From: GCA-020344555 sp964548955
GTDB lineage: Bacteria; Planctomycetota; Phycisphaerae; UBA1845
Direction of reading: 5' to 3'
NCBI GenBank assembly: GCA_964548955.1
Contig: CAZJTP010000001.1
Coordinates: forward strand, 62,001-126,000
Length of the DNA stretch: 64,000 nucleotides
This document shows positions 25,119 to 33,217 of the stretch, piece by piece. A program made the position numbers and the translations under genes. Under the pieces are notes generated by a model that searched no databases, was not told the DNA's origin, and was given only the letters and a program-made list of their open reading frames with translations. Every line of letters starts with the position of its first letter. Position 1 is the stretch's first letter.

Positions 25119-27800
25119 TTACATCATCGCACGGTTAACATCCAGACGGACCAGCTGCATCAGTTCATCATCAGGCAATTCCGTTAGTTTGACCTCGCCA
25201 TCGGTGGCGAGGATCTCGTCGGCCATCTGTCGCTTCTCCGCAATTAGTTCATCAATCCGTTCCTCAATCGTACCGCTGGTGACGAACTTGTGCACCAGCA
25301 CGTTGCGTTTCTGGCCGATGCGGAATGCGCGGTCGGTGGCCTGGTTCTCTACGGCCGGGTTCCACCAGCGGTCGAAGTGAATCACATGCGAAGCCGCGGT
25401 CAGGTTCAGGCCCGTGCCGCCGGCCTTGAGCGACAGAATGAAAAACGGCGGTCCGCCCTCATCCTGAAACTGTGCGACCACGCCCTTACGCCTCTTGACA
25501 CTCGTTTGGCCGTGTAAGACCAGCCCCGCGCGACCGAACACCGCGGTCAGATGGTCCGCCAACGGGTCGATAATCTCCCGGAACTGGGTGAAGATCAAGG
25601 CCTTTTCTTGGCGTTGGGCCAGCTCTTCGCAAAGCTCGCCGAGACGGAGGAACTTGCCGCTGTCGGAGGGGGTGTAGCCGCCGTCGCCGGAAAGCTGGCT
25701 GGGATGGTTGCAGATCTGCTTCAGCCGCATCAGCGTCTGGAGCACCAGCCCGCGCCGCGCCATGCCATCGGCTGTTTCCAAGGCCGATCGCATTTGCCGT
25801 ACGGTTTGCTCGTAGAGCTTGACCTGTGTTCTGGTCAGATTGCAGTATCGGACGGTTTCGATCTTCTCCGGCAGATCGGCGATCACGGAACGATCCGTTT
25901 TCAGGCGGCGTAGGATGTACGGCCCGACCAATTGACGCAAGGGCGCGAACCGGTTCTGCTCCCGCAGTTGCAAACCTTTGATGAACGACTTGAACACGCC
26001 CGCTGAACCGAGTAAGCCGGGATTGAGGAAATCGAACAGCGACCATAGATCGCCCAGGCGGTTTTCAACCGGTGTGCCGGTCAGGGCGATCCTCGCGTGG
26101 GCGGGGAGTTTCTTCACGGCCTTGCTCTGACGGGTCGAGGGGTTCTTGATCGCCTGGGCCTCATCGAGAATCACGAAGCGCCAGTCCAATTGCGTCAACC
26201 AATCCTGCCGGGCCAACATGGAGTAGGTCGTGACCGCCAAGTCGGTCTCAGCAAGGTGCTCATCGGGAGATTCGGCAATGTGCGCAAGTGTCTGGCGGTC
26301 CGTCTCGGCCGGATGCAGAAACGTCAGTTTCAGCGACGGCGCAAAACACTCCGCCTCGCTGCGCCAGTTGCCCAGAAGTGAGGCCGGCACGATCAGAAGC
26401 GCTGGCCTACGCTGCGGTTTAGCGTCTCCATCCCGATTACACAGCAATAGTGCCAGCACCTGGATCGTCTTGCCCAGCCCCATGTCGTCAGCCAGGCACG
26501 CTCCCAACCCCAGCGTCGTCAGGAAACGCAGCCAGGCCAGCCCGTCGCACTGATACGGCCGGAGTATCCCGTGCAGCCCATCGCGAAGCTCTACCGCATC
26601 CAGTCGCCCCGGTTCGCGAAGACCCGCAAGGATCTTCTGCATCCCTTCGCCAGCCGATACGTGGGCCCATGAGCGTTGTTCCTCGACCCGGTCTTCATGC
26701 TTCAGGTCTGCCGACGCACCGGCCAACAGGCGCATTCCCTCGACAAATGAGATCTCCCCATTCGCCGCGAGGTTCTCGAGGGCCTGCCAGTGGTCGATCG
26801 CCTCCTGCAGTTTCTCGCGATCCACCTCAACCCATTGGCCCTTGAGCAGCACCAATCCATCCGGGCCGGCCAGCAACGCAGTCATCTCCTCCGACGAAAT
26901 GCTCTCATCCCCCAGCGCCATGCTCACGTTGAAATCCAGCACCGCGCCTGCTCCGAGTGTGGTTTGGTTCTGGCGGCCGATCGTCACCGAAACCTGCGGA
27001 CGGGGGCGTTTCCTCCACCAATCCGGCAGCCGGACCGACAGACCGCTGTCCTCCAGCTCCGGCGAGGTCCGCAGAAACGCATACGCTCGCTCTGCCGGCC
27101 ACGCCATTGGCTGATAGACTTCGCCGGAATCAACCAGTTTCTTTACCCATTCGCAACGTTCCGAAGCCTGTTGAACCGGAGCGAGTAACTTGATCAACGC
27201 GGACCGATTCTTCGCCCCGGCGTACTGCTCCAGCGCCCTTCGCAATGGGAGGTGCTTCAATCGCCCCCCGGCACCGAACCCGGTGGCATAGGTCGCCAGA
27301 AACGCAAAAGGACGGGCCTGGTCGCTCTTGTTCTCGGCGAGGTGAAAGCAGACGCGACCCACTTGGTGCCACTTCGGCGCCCGCGCTTGCTGAAACGCTC
27401 CCAAGCCGCCGGCTGACTCGATCGCCTCCGTTGCCCACTGGTCCAACGCGCTGCAGATGTCCAGCAGAATCTCAGCGGTCAGATACTCCCCGCCCTGCAT
27501 GGGCGGCGCCGTCAAAACCCACGTCGCGCACTCCGCTGGCGACGGTGGCTCGACTTCGATGGTCTCCGCCGATTCGGGAATGTGACAAAGCGCGGTGAGA
27601 TACCGCTCGGCCACGCTCTGCCAGTAGCGCAAGGTCAGGGAATCGCCCGTACCGATCTTCTCAGCCGCCAGCGTGAAGAGTCCTTCCCGCCAGTCAACAG
27701 AAAACAGCTTCCGCAATCCCGCCAGCCGCGCAGGCTCGGCTTGGCCCTCAGTAGACTCCCAGCACAGATGCCCAGTCGGTGTGAGTCGGATTTCTGGCAC
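25119..27800 (-). CDS. SNF2-family DEAD/DEAH-box helicase
   Basis: 893 residues from a GTG at 27800; reading further upstream would run into tRNA-Ser and is unlikely. The first 400 residues are the N-terminal region typical of bacterial SNF2 proteins. Motor motifs: Walker A ADDMGLGKTIQ near 440, DEAQAIKNP near 547, LTGTPVENRLGDLWSLFDFL, and motif VI QATDRAFRIGQKR near 823. The protein is a DNA-translocating ATPase of the Swi2/Snf2 type (HepA/RapA-like). The downstream SWIM gene starts 11 bp later with its SD overlapping the helicase stop region, so the two are translationally linked. Function in bacteria is not settled; nucleic-acid remodelling, repair or defence are all possible. Confidence 0.92.
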   Translation of the reverse strand: MPEIRLTPTGHLCWESTEGQAEPARLAGLRKLFSVDWREGLFTLAAEKIGTGDSLTLRYWQSVAERYLTALCHIPESAETIEVEPPSPAECATWVLTAPPMQGGEYLTAEILLDICSALDQWATEAIESAGGLGAFQQARAPKWHQVGRVCFHLAENKSDQARPFAFLATYATGFGAGGRLKHLPLRRALEQYAGAKNRSALIKLLAPVQQASERCEWVKKLVDSGEVYQPMAWPAERAYAFLRTSPELEDSGLSVRLPDWWRKRPRPQVSVTIGRQNQTTLGAGAVLDFNVSMALGDESISSEEMTALLAGPDGLVLLKGQWVEVDREKLQEAIDHWQALENLAANGEISFVEGMRLLAGASADLKHEDRVEEQRSWAHVSAGEGMQKILAGLREPGRLDAVELRDGLHGILRPYQCDGLAWLRFLTTLGLGACLADDMGLGKTIQVLALLLCNRDGDAKPQRRPALLIVPASLLGNWRSEAECFAPSLKLTFLHPAETDRQTLAHIAESPDEHLAETDLAVTTYSMLARQDWLTQLDWRFVILDEAQAIKNPSTRQSKAVKKLPAHARIALTGTPVENRLGDLWSLFDFLNPGLLGSAGVFKSFIKGLQLREQNRFAPLRQLVGPYILRRLKTDRSVIADLPEKIETVRYCNLTRTQVKLYEQTVRQMRSALETADGMARRGLVLQTLMRLKQICNHPSQLSGDGGYTPSDSGKFLRLGELCEELAQRQEKALIFTQFREIIDPLADHLTAVFGRAGLVLHGQTSVKRRKGVVAQFQDEGGPPFFILSLKAGGTGLNLTAASHVIHFDRWWNPAVENQATDRAFRIGQKRNVLVHKFVTSGTIEERIDELIAEKRQMADEILATDGEVKLTELPDDELMQLVRLDVNRAMM

Positions 27801-27878
27801 AGTTTTGCTTCTGACCCCTCCGAAAGCCGCCGACGGCCCGGAGCATCCGCGCCGCGTCAAAGCCTGACGACGAAAAAC

Positions 27879-27964
27879 GGAGCGGGAGGGATTCGAACCC
27901 TCGGTGCAGTTACCCGCACACCGCATTTCCAGTGCGGTCCCTTAAGCCGCTCGGACACCGCTCC
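27879..27964 (-). tRNA. tRNA-Ser(GGA)
   Basis: 86-nt minus-strand gene. The acceptor stem GGAGCGG/CCGCTCC is perfect. The anticodon arm is ACCGCA-CTGGAAA-TGCGGT with anticodon GGA, the long variable arm is typical of serine tRNA, and the T arm contains GGTTCGAATCC. CCA is not encoded; a G and then TTTTT follow the 3' end on the transcript strand and could serve as terminator. A frameshifted integrase-like remnant lies about 140 bp away on the other side. Confidence 0.97.
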
Positions 27965-28100
27965 AGGTATCATATAAGTCTTTTATTGTGTTCGTCCGCT
28001 GCAGTCTTCGAAAAAGGCCCCGCACCGATTGGTTGACTTATACTATACTGCCCGTTGCTGGCTATGAGTTGGCTCACTAGGGCAATGGTGAGGCGACCAG

Positions 28101-28381
28101 ATGATAACACCGTGCTCCTATGTTCAGGACGTCACAGGCAAAACTGTTGACGGACTCTCTTTTCACAAGCCGTCGGGCAGATACTACTCCATCGACAAGG
28201 GCGGTCAACGCAAATACTGGGCCGGGACAAGGACAACGCGATCAACCGCTACCGCGCCAGCCTGAAGCTGTGGCCACTTCACGTTATGACCGAGAACGAG
28301 AAGCTCTACTACATGTTCCTCGAAGAAGACCTCGGCGGCGAGATTGCCGTACGTATCCACAAAGCCACATGCATCATCTAA
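28101..28381 (+). pseudogene. Frameshifted remnant of an integrase/recombinase N-terminus
   Basis: Starts ATG at 28101 and reads LSFHKPSGRYYSIDKGGQRK then YWAG, a pattern like the N-terminal arm-binding region of planctomycete phage-type integrases (HKPSGR-x-Y, then YLG). Near 28222 a missing base shifts the frame; the other frame continues with DKDNAINRYRASLKLWPLHV, an unrelated short tail, and a TAA at 28379-28381. No catalytic domain is left. Its place next to tRNA-Ser(GGA) fits a decayed mobile element that once used the tRNA as attachment site. Confidence 0.5.
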
Positions 28382-28386
28382 GCGAG

Positions 28387-28983
28387 CTACGCCGACCGCG
28401 GAGAGGGCCAGGGTGGCGAGACGCGGCGGGCCTCCTCCCACAACGCGGATGGGAAGCGGGTCGGCAGGTCATCCATGAGCGACAACCGAACCACGACGAT
28501 CAACTCCTGCCACGACCTGCACTCGTGCAACGCGACTTCTAAAGCCGGAGTCCATCCTTTCCCGTCATACTCCAATGGCCCCACCTCGTCGATGCCAATC
28601 ACGTCCAGACCGTCTCGCACGGCGGCCATGACGGCGGTGTTCCCTGCGACCACAGCTTCATCATCGAACCGATAGATGCCCACGCTGGGCATATCGCCGG
28701 GTGATGTGACCACCCGGGCCAGCAGTCGCCGGTTGCCGCTGCGCAAGTCGATCAAGTCATACCCGATGCGTTGCCCACTCTCGAAGACTGCCGGCGACAC
28801 GATGCCGCCGACTGATCGCCCGCGCTCGGCCTTTTGGACTGCGTACCGGAGAAGGAACGTGGTTTTCCCTTCCCCCCGATCCGCGGAAAAGATGGTCACC
28901 CCCATACCGGTGTATCCGTCGCCCAGGAAGCGAAAAGGGCAAAAAAGGCCGTGCAAACCATGTTGCGTAGCCACCGGATGCAT
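28387..28983 (-). CDS. THEP1/DUF2478-like nucleoside triphosphatase
   Basis: 198 residues from an ATG at 28983; an ATG at 28905 gives a 172-residue form beginning MGVTIFSADRGEGKTTFLLR, which matches the family start better. P-loop: G-x-GKTT in DRGEGKTT. Walker B-like: VIGIDEVGPLEYDGKGW, the IDEIGPLE signature of the NTPase_1 (THEP1) family. These are small P-loop NTPases of unclear role; relatives lie beside molybdate or cofactor genes. It points away from the pseudopilin/ECF stretch, sharing a 224-bp intergenic region with it, so a link to the ECF locus is only positional. Confidence 0.8.
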   Translation of the reverse strand: MHPVATQHGLHGLFCPFRFLGDGYTGMGVTIFSADRGEGKTTFLLRYAVQKAERGRSVGGIVSPAVFESGQRIGYDLIDLRSGNRRLLARVVTSPGDMPSVGIYRFDDEAVVAGNTAVMAAVRDGLDVIGIDEVGPLEYDGKGWTPALEVALHECRSWQELIVVVRLSLMDDLPTRFPSALWEEARRVSPPWPSPRSA

Positions 28984-29207
28984 GATACACTAATCGCCAC
29001 TGGTCGGGACCTTGGAAAAACCGCCTGTGGTGCGGTGGCGGGGAGTTGGTCTTGCAAGCGCTTTTTTTCTACGACGGCAAGGTTGACTTGACGGTGTTAA
29101 GGAAACGTGCGTCAGGTCCGTTGCGGCGGCCCAGGATCACGCCTCCGGGTAGCGAAACAGCGTACCTCCAGTCAGTCTTGATGCCGTAGTTTTTTTTGAG
29201 ATGCGAT

Positions 29208-30116
29208 ATGCTTTGTAAAGCACATCGGTCCGTTGTCGGCGCGGTGCATCTTGGTGGCTTTAGCTTACTGGAGCTGCTTGTTGTCACCTCCGTGATCACG
29301 TTGTTGTTGGCGATCCTGTCACCGTCGCTCAAAGGCGCACGGGAGCAGGCCAAGCAGGTGGTCTGCAGTTCGCGGCTCAGACAATGGGGTGTCGCGTTTA
29401 GTTGCTACGCGGTTGAGAACGGTGGGATGTGGCCACACTGCGACGGGTTGGACCGGGGGCCGGACGAACTGGACGATCCCGGTTTGAGCCCGGAGGATCT
29501 GGCTGACTGGCACGGCTGGATGGATCTGCTTCCCCCGATGCTCGGTTTCGAACCGTGGCGTGACTATCCAAGATACCAGCGTCCGAACGAAGCCACGTTC
29601 TATCAATGCCCCATGGGTCGACCGCTGGAGGGTCGAGGCACGTACAGCTACCGCCCGTTCCGCGACGGGTATTTCAGCTACGCTATGAATTCGTGCCTGG
29701 AGCTCGACAAGAACGCGTGGTCGCCGCCCGACGGCGTCGGTTATCCGATGCCGTCGTTCATCGACACGGCCAGGATAATGTGTCCTCAGCGTGTCATCGT
29801 GCTGTTTGACCAGTTGCTCGATCCCCGCAAGGGTTTTGACGAACAGAAGCTCTACCGCGGCGCGGGCAAATACAGCGGGAGCTATCCCAAGGCGTTTTCG
29901 GCTCGTCACCGGCATGGTCGGTCCGGTTTGGGCGGGAATATCCTCTATGCCGACGGGCACGTGAAGTGGCAGAGGAGTGCCTGGAAGCCTGAGTGGGATC
30001 CTGAACTGGAGGTGCCGCCGCGCGACGACCCCAACTGGTACCCCTATCCGGTCATCACAATCGAGAAGAAGTCGAAGCCGAAGAATCGAAGCCGCTCGCG
30101 TGGGCGTGGTCGGTAA
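29208..30116 (+). CDS. Pseudopilin-like protein with prepilin cleavage motif
   Basis: 302 residues from an ATG at 29208; a TTG four codons earlier follows a T8 run and lacks an SD. The prepilin peptidase motif is G-FSLLELLVVTSVITLLLAI near residues 16-38, cleaved after Gly, giving an N-methylated helix. The C-terminal part ends in an RHGRSGLGGNILYADGHVKW segment, the H-X9-DG motif of planctomycete type II pseudopilins. The protein is likely secreted through or built into a type II secretion/pilus-like structure. The last 60 residues are basic and low-complexity. It is followed by the ECF-associated genes after 37 bp, but with a separate SD. Confidence 0.88.
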   Translation: MLCKAHRSVVGAVHLGGFSLLELLVVTSVITLLLAILSPSLKGAREQAKQVVCSSRLRQWGVAFSCYAVENGGMWPHCDGLDRGPDELDDPGLSPEDLADWHGWMDLLPPMLGFEPWRDYPRYQRPNEATFYQCPMGRPLEGRGTYSYRPFRDGYFSYAMNSCLELDKNAWSPPDGVGYPMPSFIDTARIMCPQRVIVLFDQLLDPRKGFDEQKLYRGAGKYSGSYPKAFSARHRHGRSGLGGNILYADGHVKWQRSAWKPEWDPELEVPPRDDPNWYPYPVITIEKKSKPKNRSRSRGRGR

Positions 30117-30153
30117 GCATAAACGAATGTGCTATTGGGAAAGGAGTGTAATC

Positions 30154-31167
30154 GTGCGGAATCATTGTTTCGTTTCGCTGGTGATGGTTGTAGTGGCAAT
30201 CTGGTGCGCAGGCGTCGGCTATGCGGATGAGCTTTCAATCTACCAGATCCAGTCGACCACATCCGTCGGTGACGTAAGTTTCTACAACGGCGAGATACAC
30301 GACGTGATCGGCGGAGTCGTGACACATATATGGCAGGGTGTCAACGCCCGCGTGTACCTGCAGGATCCTTCCCACCCCACATGGGGTGCGATTGTCGTGA
30401 AGGACGGGGAGGGTGGAGAGTTGACCGGCATTGTCAGCGTTGGCGACTGGGTTAGCTTCGACAACATCTACATCGACGAGTTTAGGGGTACGACGTTTCT
30501 GCAGTACCTCAGGAGCGATGCGCCCGACGTGGCGTTCAACATTGTCAGCCGAGACAATCCGCTCCCGCCGGCGATCCTAATTCCCGTCGCGGCGATACCG
30601 GCTCCTCTACAGTATCCGGGCGACGAATGGTACGTCGACAATCACGATGCGGAACTGTATGAGTCCATGCACCTTGTGATCCGGGACGTCACAGTGACTG
30701 CAATGCACCTGGGCAAGGCCGTGGACAACTACAATCTCCAAACCCCCAATGGGGATGACTGCTGGGCGACTGACTACATGAATGACGCCGTGCAGCCCAC
30801 GGAATACCACGAGTTTGTTGGAATGGACCAGCATTTCTGCGCAGTATCGGGTGTGTTCGAGCAATACACAAAGACGTCTGCCGGTTGGGACTACTATCAG
30901 TTGATCACGCTGGAGACGGCTGACCTGGCGATCTGCGGGGACGGTGACAGTGACGGTGACGTGAAGCTGGATGACGTCCCGCGCTTTCACGAGTGCTTTG
31001 GTGGGCCGTCATGTGACGGAGTATCGGGCGGTTGTGATCCACCTGCGTGGACTACGTCGCCAATGCCGATGCCGATCCTGGATTGCCTGATGATGGATAT
31101 GGATTATGATGGCGATGTGGACCTGCGCGACTTCGCCGGTTTCCAACGAGTGTTTGGAACACCCTGA
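30154..31167 (+). CDS. Secreted OB-like protein with dockerin-like C-terminus
   Basis: 337 residues from a GTG at 30154, with AAGGAG 7 nt upstream. Signal peptide about 1-24. Residues about 30-120 look like an OB-fold (GDVSFYNGEI, ARVYLQDPSHPTWGAIVVKD, TGIVSVGDWVSFDNIYIDEF), as found in secreted nucleic-acid- or sugar-binding proteins. The C-terminus carries two Ca-binding-like repeats (GDGDSDGDVKLDDVPRFHEC and MDMDYDGDVDLRDFAGFQRV), dockerin type I-like. The next gene starts 29 bp on, and the run through 31196, 31725 and 32299 is tightly packed, so it may be the first gene of the ECF-associated operon. Confidence 0.75.
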   Translation: MRNHCFVSLVMVVVAIWCAGVGYADELSIYQIQSTTSVGDVSFYNGEIHDVIGGVVTHIWQGVNARVYLQDPSHPTWGAIVVKDGEGGELTGIVSVGDWVSFDNIYIDEFRGTTFLQYLRSDAPDVAFNIVSRDNPLPPAILIPVAAIPAPLQYPGDEWYVDNHDAELYESMHLVIRDVTVTAMHLGKAVDNYNLQTPNGDDCWATDYMNDAVQPTEYHEFVGMDQHFCAVSGVFEQYTKTSAGWDYYQLITLETADLAICGDGDSDGDVKLDDVPRFHECFGGPSCDGVSGGCDPPAWTTSPMPMPILDCLMMDMDYDGDVDLRDFAGFQRVFGTP

Positions 31168-31195
31168 CGTGGGTGTGGATGGAAAAGGTGGACTG

Positions 31196-31732
31196 ATGCG
31201 TACGCGGCTGATGGCGATGCGGATGGTCATTCTCGCGCTCGCAGTCGTAGTGTGCAGTTGTGAGAAGAAGTTCGACGATCGTTCCTCAGAGGTACCCAAA
31301 GTGAAGATGACGCTCGAACTGACGGGGACCGGCCTGTGCAAGCCGACGACATTCACATATGAGCAACTGGCCGATATGCCGATGAAACGGCTCGACAATG
31401 TACTCATGCGCAAAACACACTACGACAACGAAACAACGAGTTGGGAGGGACCGGCGCTGGAACCGCTTCTTGCCGCCGCCGAGATCAAACCGGGTCCCAT
31501 GAAGGTGACGCTTGTGGCGGAGGACGGCTACGAGATCGAAGCTACGCTCGACGACATGAAAGACGCGGTTGTGGCCATGAAGAATGGTCAGGGTCGGTGG
31601 ATTGTCCGCACGGATGAGGACTGTGAGTGGAAGCTCGTACCGCCGCACAAGCCGGGCAATTTCTGGATCATGAACCTCTCACGCATCAAGGTTGAGCCGG
31701 CGGCGGAAACGCCGAACCGTAGGAATGACTGA
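31196..31732 (+). CDS. Lipoprotein with sulfite-oxidase-fold-like domain
   Basis: 178 residues from an ATG at 31196 (AAAGGTGG upstream). The signal peptide ends in VVVCSCEKK, a lipobox-like Cys. The domain reads LELTGTGLCKPTTFTYEQLA, WEGPALEPLLAAAEIK, VTLVAEDGYEIEATLDDMKD. This order resembles the molybdopterin-binding (SUOX, PF00174) fold of sulfite oxidase and YedY/MsrP proteins: a short beta strand, tYeeLk, then a G-x-x-L-x-x-LL helix. The usual Cys-containing loop (CxGN) that ligates Mo is absent, so it is probably a binding protein, not an oxidase. It overlaps the S component gene by 8 bp. Confidence 0.65.
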   Translation: MRTRLMAMRMVILALAVVVCSCEKKFDDRSSEVPKVKMTLELTGTGLCKPTTFTYEQLADMPMKRLDNVLMRKTHYDNETTSWEGPALEPLLAAAEIKPGPMKVTLVAEDGYEIEATLDDMKDAVVAMKNGQGRWIVRTDEDCEWKLVPPHKPGNFWIMNLSRIKVEPAAETPNRRND

Positions 31733-32306
31733 GCGGCGTCACACTTTTTTCTCCCTGCACGAGCTACTGATCATGGCGGCGCTGGCTGCGCTGGGTGGCG
31801 TATCCGGCAGCGCGGTAAGCCTTGTCGGCGCGGCCGTGCACGCGGCGATCGGACTGCCTGGCGGCTTGCAGTTTATGGCCGGCATCCACGTTTTGTGGCT
31901 GATCCTCGCGGCGGGACTGATCCGTAAACCGGGAGCGGCCACTATGACCGGGCTGCTCAAGGGCGTCGTGGAGCTGCTTTCCGGCAACCCACACGGATTG
32001 ATCGCGGTTCTGATGAGCGCCTTGGCCGGGCTGACGGTTGATCTGGTCTGGGTCTTGGCAGGACGGCGCGAACGCGTGGCACTCTTCGTTCTGGCCGGTG
32101 GGATGGGGGCGGCAAGTAACATCTTGATATTCAAGCTGGTTTTCTCACTACCCTCGCACCGCGTTGTGAACCTGGGACTGGCGGTTGTAACCGGAGTCGC
32201 GTTTCTCAGCGGAGCGCTGCTCGCTGGGGTGCTGGGGTGGTCGTTGATTCACGCTCTGCGCCGCGCCGGTGTTGTGGGGGCGCAAGGACCGTCACTACAT
32301 GAATAA
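31725..32306 (+). CDS. ECF transporter S component, YkoE-like
   Basis: 193 residues from an ATG at 31725 inside the end of the previous gene. About six membrane helices. The GLIRKPGAATMTGLLKGVVE then LLSGNPHG block matches the YkoE signature (IRKPGAA-x-VE-x-LL-GNP-G). YkoE is the substrate-binding subunit of the YkoEDC ECF importer for thiamine or its hydroxymethyl-pyrimidine part. Whether this protein binds the same ligand is unknown. The EcfAA ATPase and EcfT genes lie 2.5 kb downstream, and the overlap with both neighbours indicates coupled translation with the SUOX-like lipoprotein and the CxxCH protein. Confidence 0.82.
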   Translation: MTERRHTFFSLHELLIMAALAALGGVSGSAVSLVGAAVHAAIGLPGGLQFMAGIHVLWLILAAGLIRKPGAATMTGLLKGVVELLSGNPHGLIAVLMSALAGLTVDLVWVLAGRRERVALFVLAGGMGAASNILIFKLVFSLPSHRVVNLGLAVVTGVAFLSGALLAGVLGWSLIHALRRAGVVGAQGPSLHE

Positions 32307-33138
32307 GAGATTACTGCTGGCGGGGATCATCGGCGTTCCGATCGGGATGGTTCTCATGACCGGGCTTGCGGGTGTCCTGCCGCTTTTCGTACATCTACCG
32401 GGAGGTGGTGAGCGCTGCAGCAAGTGCCACGATCTTCACGGCGGCGTGCACTTCGAGGGGCTCAAGACGGATGGGTGGATTCACCTGACCGGTGACGTTC
32501 CCCGCCACGCGTGGATCGAGACGGCCAAGCTTTTCCATGACCATCAGATTGACGGTCTACCCGGCGTGACGTTGCTTGACCTGCTGGCGGAGTACGGTTG
32601 CCGAGAGTTTCACCACATCGTTTTCATCTCCGCCGACGGTGGCCATGTTTCCATTGACTCAGGCGACCTGACCCGGTCCGCCCGATTGCTTCCGTATCTA
32701 AACGCCGCTCGATTCGCCGATGAGCGGTTGCACTCGTCAGCCTGGCTTCGGGCGATCGTTGAGATTTGCGTGGTCGCGGATGAACCGACCTTCGAGCTGA
32801 ACGGGCGGCGAATCACCTTCGGGGCGCTCCTGGCCGGTGCTCGAACCACCGTCGTGACCGAACCGGCCCGCGTTTCCCAGAAGGAGGAATCGACCGGCCG
32901 GATGTATCGCAACGTTGCATCCCGCCTCGTCATCGGCGTACGCCTGGGTCGATTGATCGAGCCTTCCTGCAATCAAGTCATTGTCACCGCAGGCGGGCAA
33001 ACGCAGTCCTTCAACACCGACGACGTGCGTGACGCCGTCATAGCCCGCGACGAGGATACCGGAGACGTCATCCTGGTCTTGCCAGAGAAAAGCCGCCATG
33101 AGTGGCCGGTTGGCGTGACAGCCATTACGTGGCAGTAA
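32299..33138 (+). CDS. Membrane-anchored protein with one CxxCH motif
   Basis: 279 residues from an ATG at 32299, overlapping the S component stop by 8 bp. An N-terminal membrane anchor (about 3-30) is followed by GGERCSKCHDLHGG, a single CxxCH heme c-binding motif. The rest has two stretches resembling the SUOX-like domain of the neighbouring lipoprotein: WIHLTGDVPRHAWIETAKLF-type then GVTLLDLLAEYG-x-VFISADGGHVSID, and a second one ending TAGGQTQSFNTDDVRDAVIA and VLPEKSRHEWPVGVTAI. It is predicted to face the periplasm. It could be a heme-bearing redox or sensing partner of the transporter; no homologue with known function is recognised. Confidence 0.68.
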   Translation: MNKRLLLAGIIGVPIGMVLMTGLAGVLPLFVHLPGGGERCSKCHDLHGGVHFEGLKTDGWIHLTGDVPRHAWIETAKLFHDHQIDGLPGVTLLDLLAEYGCREFHHIVFISADGGHVSIDSGDLTRSARLLPYLNAARFADERLHSSAWLRAIVEICVVADEPTFELNGRRITFGALLAGARTTVVTEPARVSQKEESTGRMYRNVASRLVIGVRLGRLIEPSCNQVIVTAGGQTQSFNTDDVRDAVIARDEDTGDVILVLPEKSRHEWPVGVTAITWQ

Positions 33139-33217
33139 CCAATTGGATCTGGAACAATCACGAGGTCGCCGTGTCGCGCGGTCAGGCATGAGGATCCCAC
33201 GCATTCTCCTGCGTCGA

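Noticed and set aside
27801..27926. Longer SNF2 start inside the tRNA gene
   Set aside because: The extra codons are a translation of tRNA-Ser; the GTG at 27800 is more plausible.
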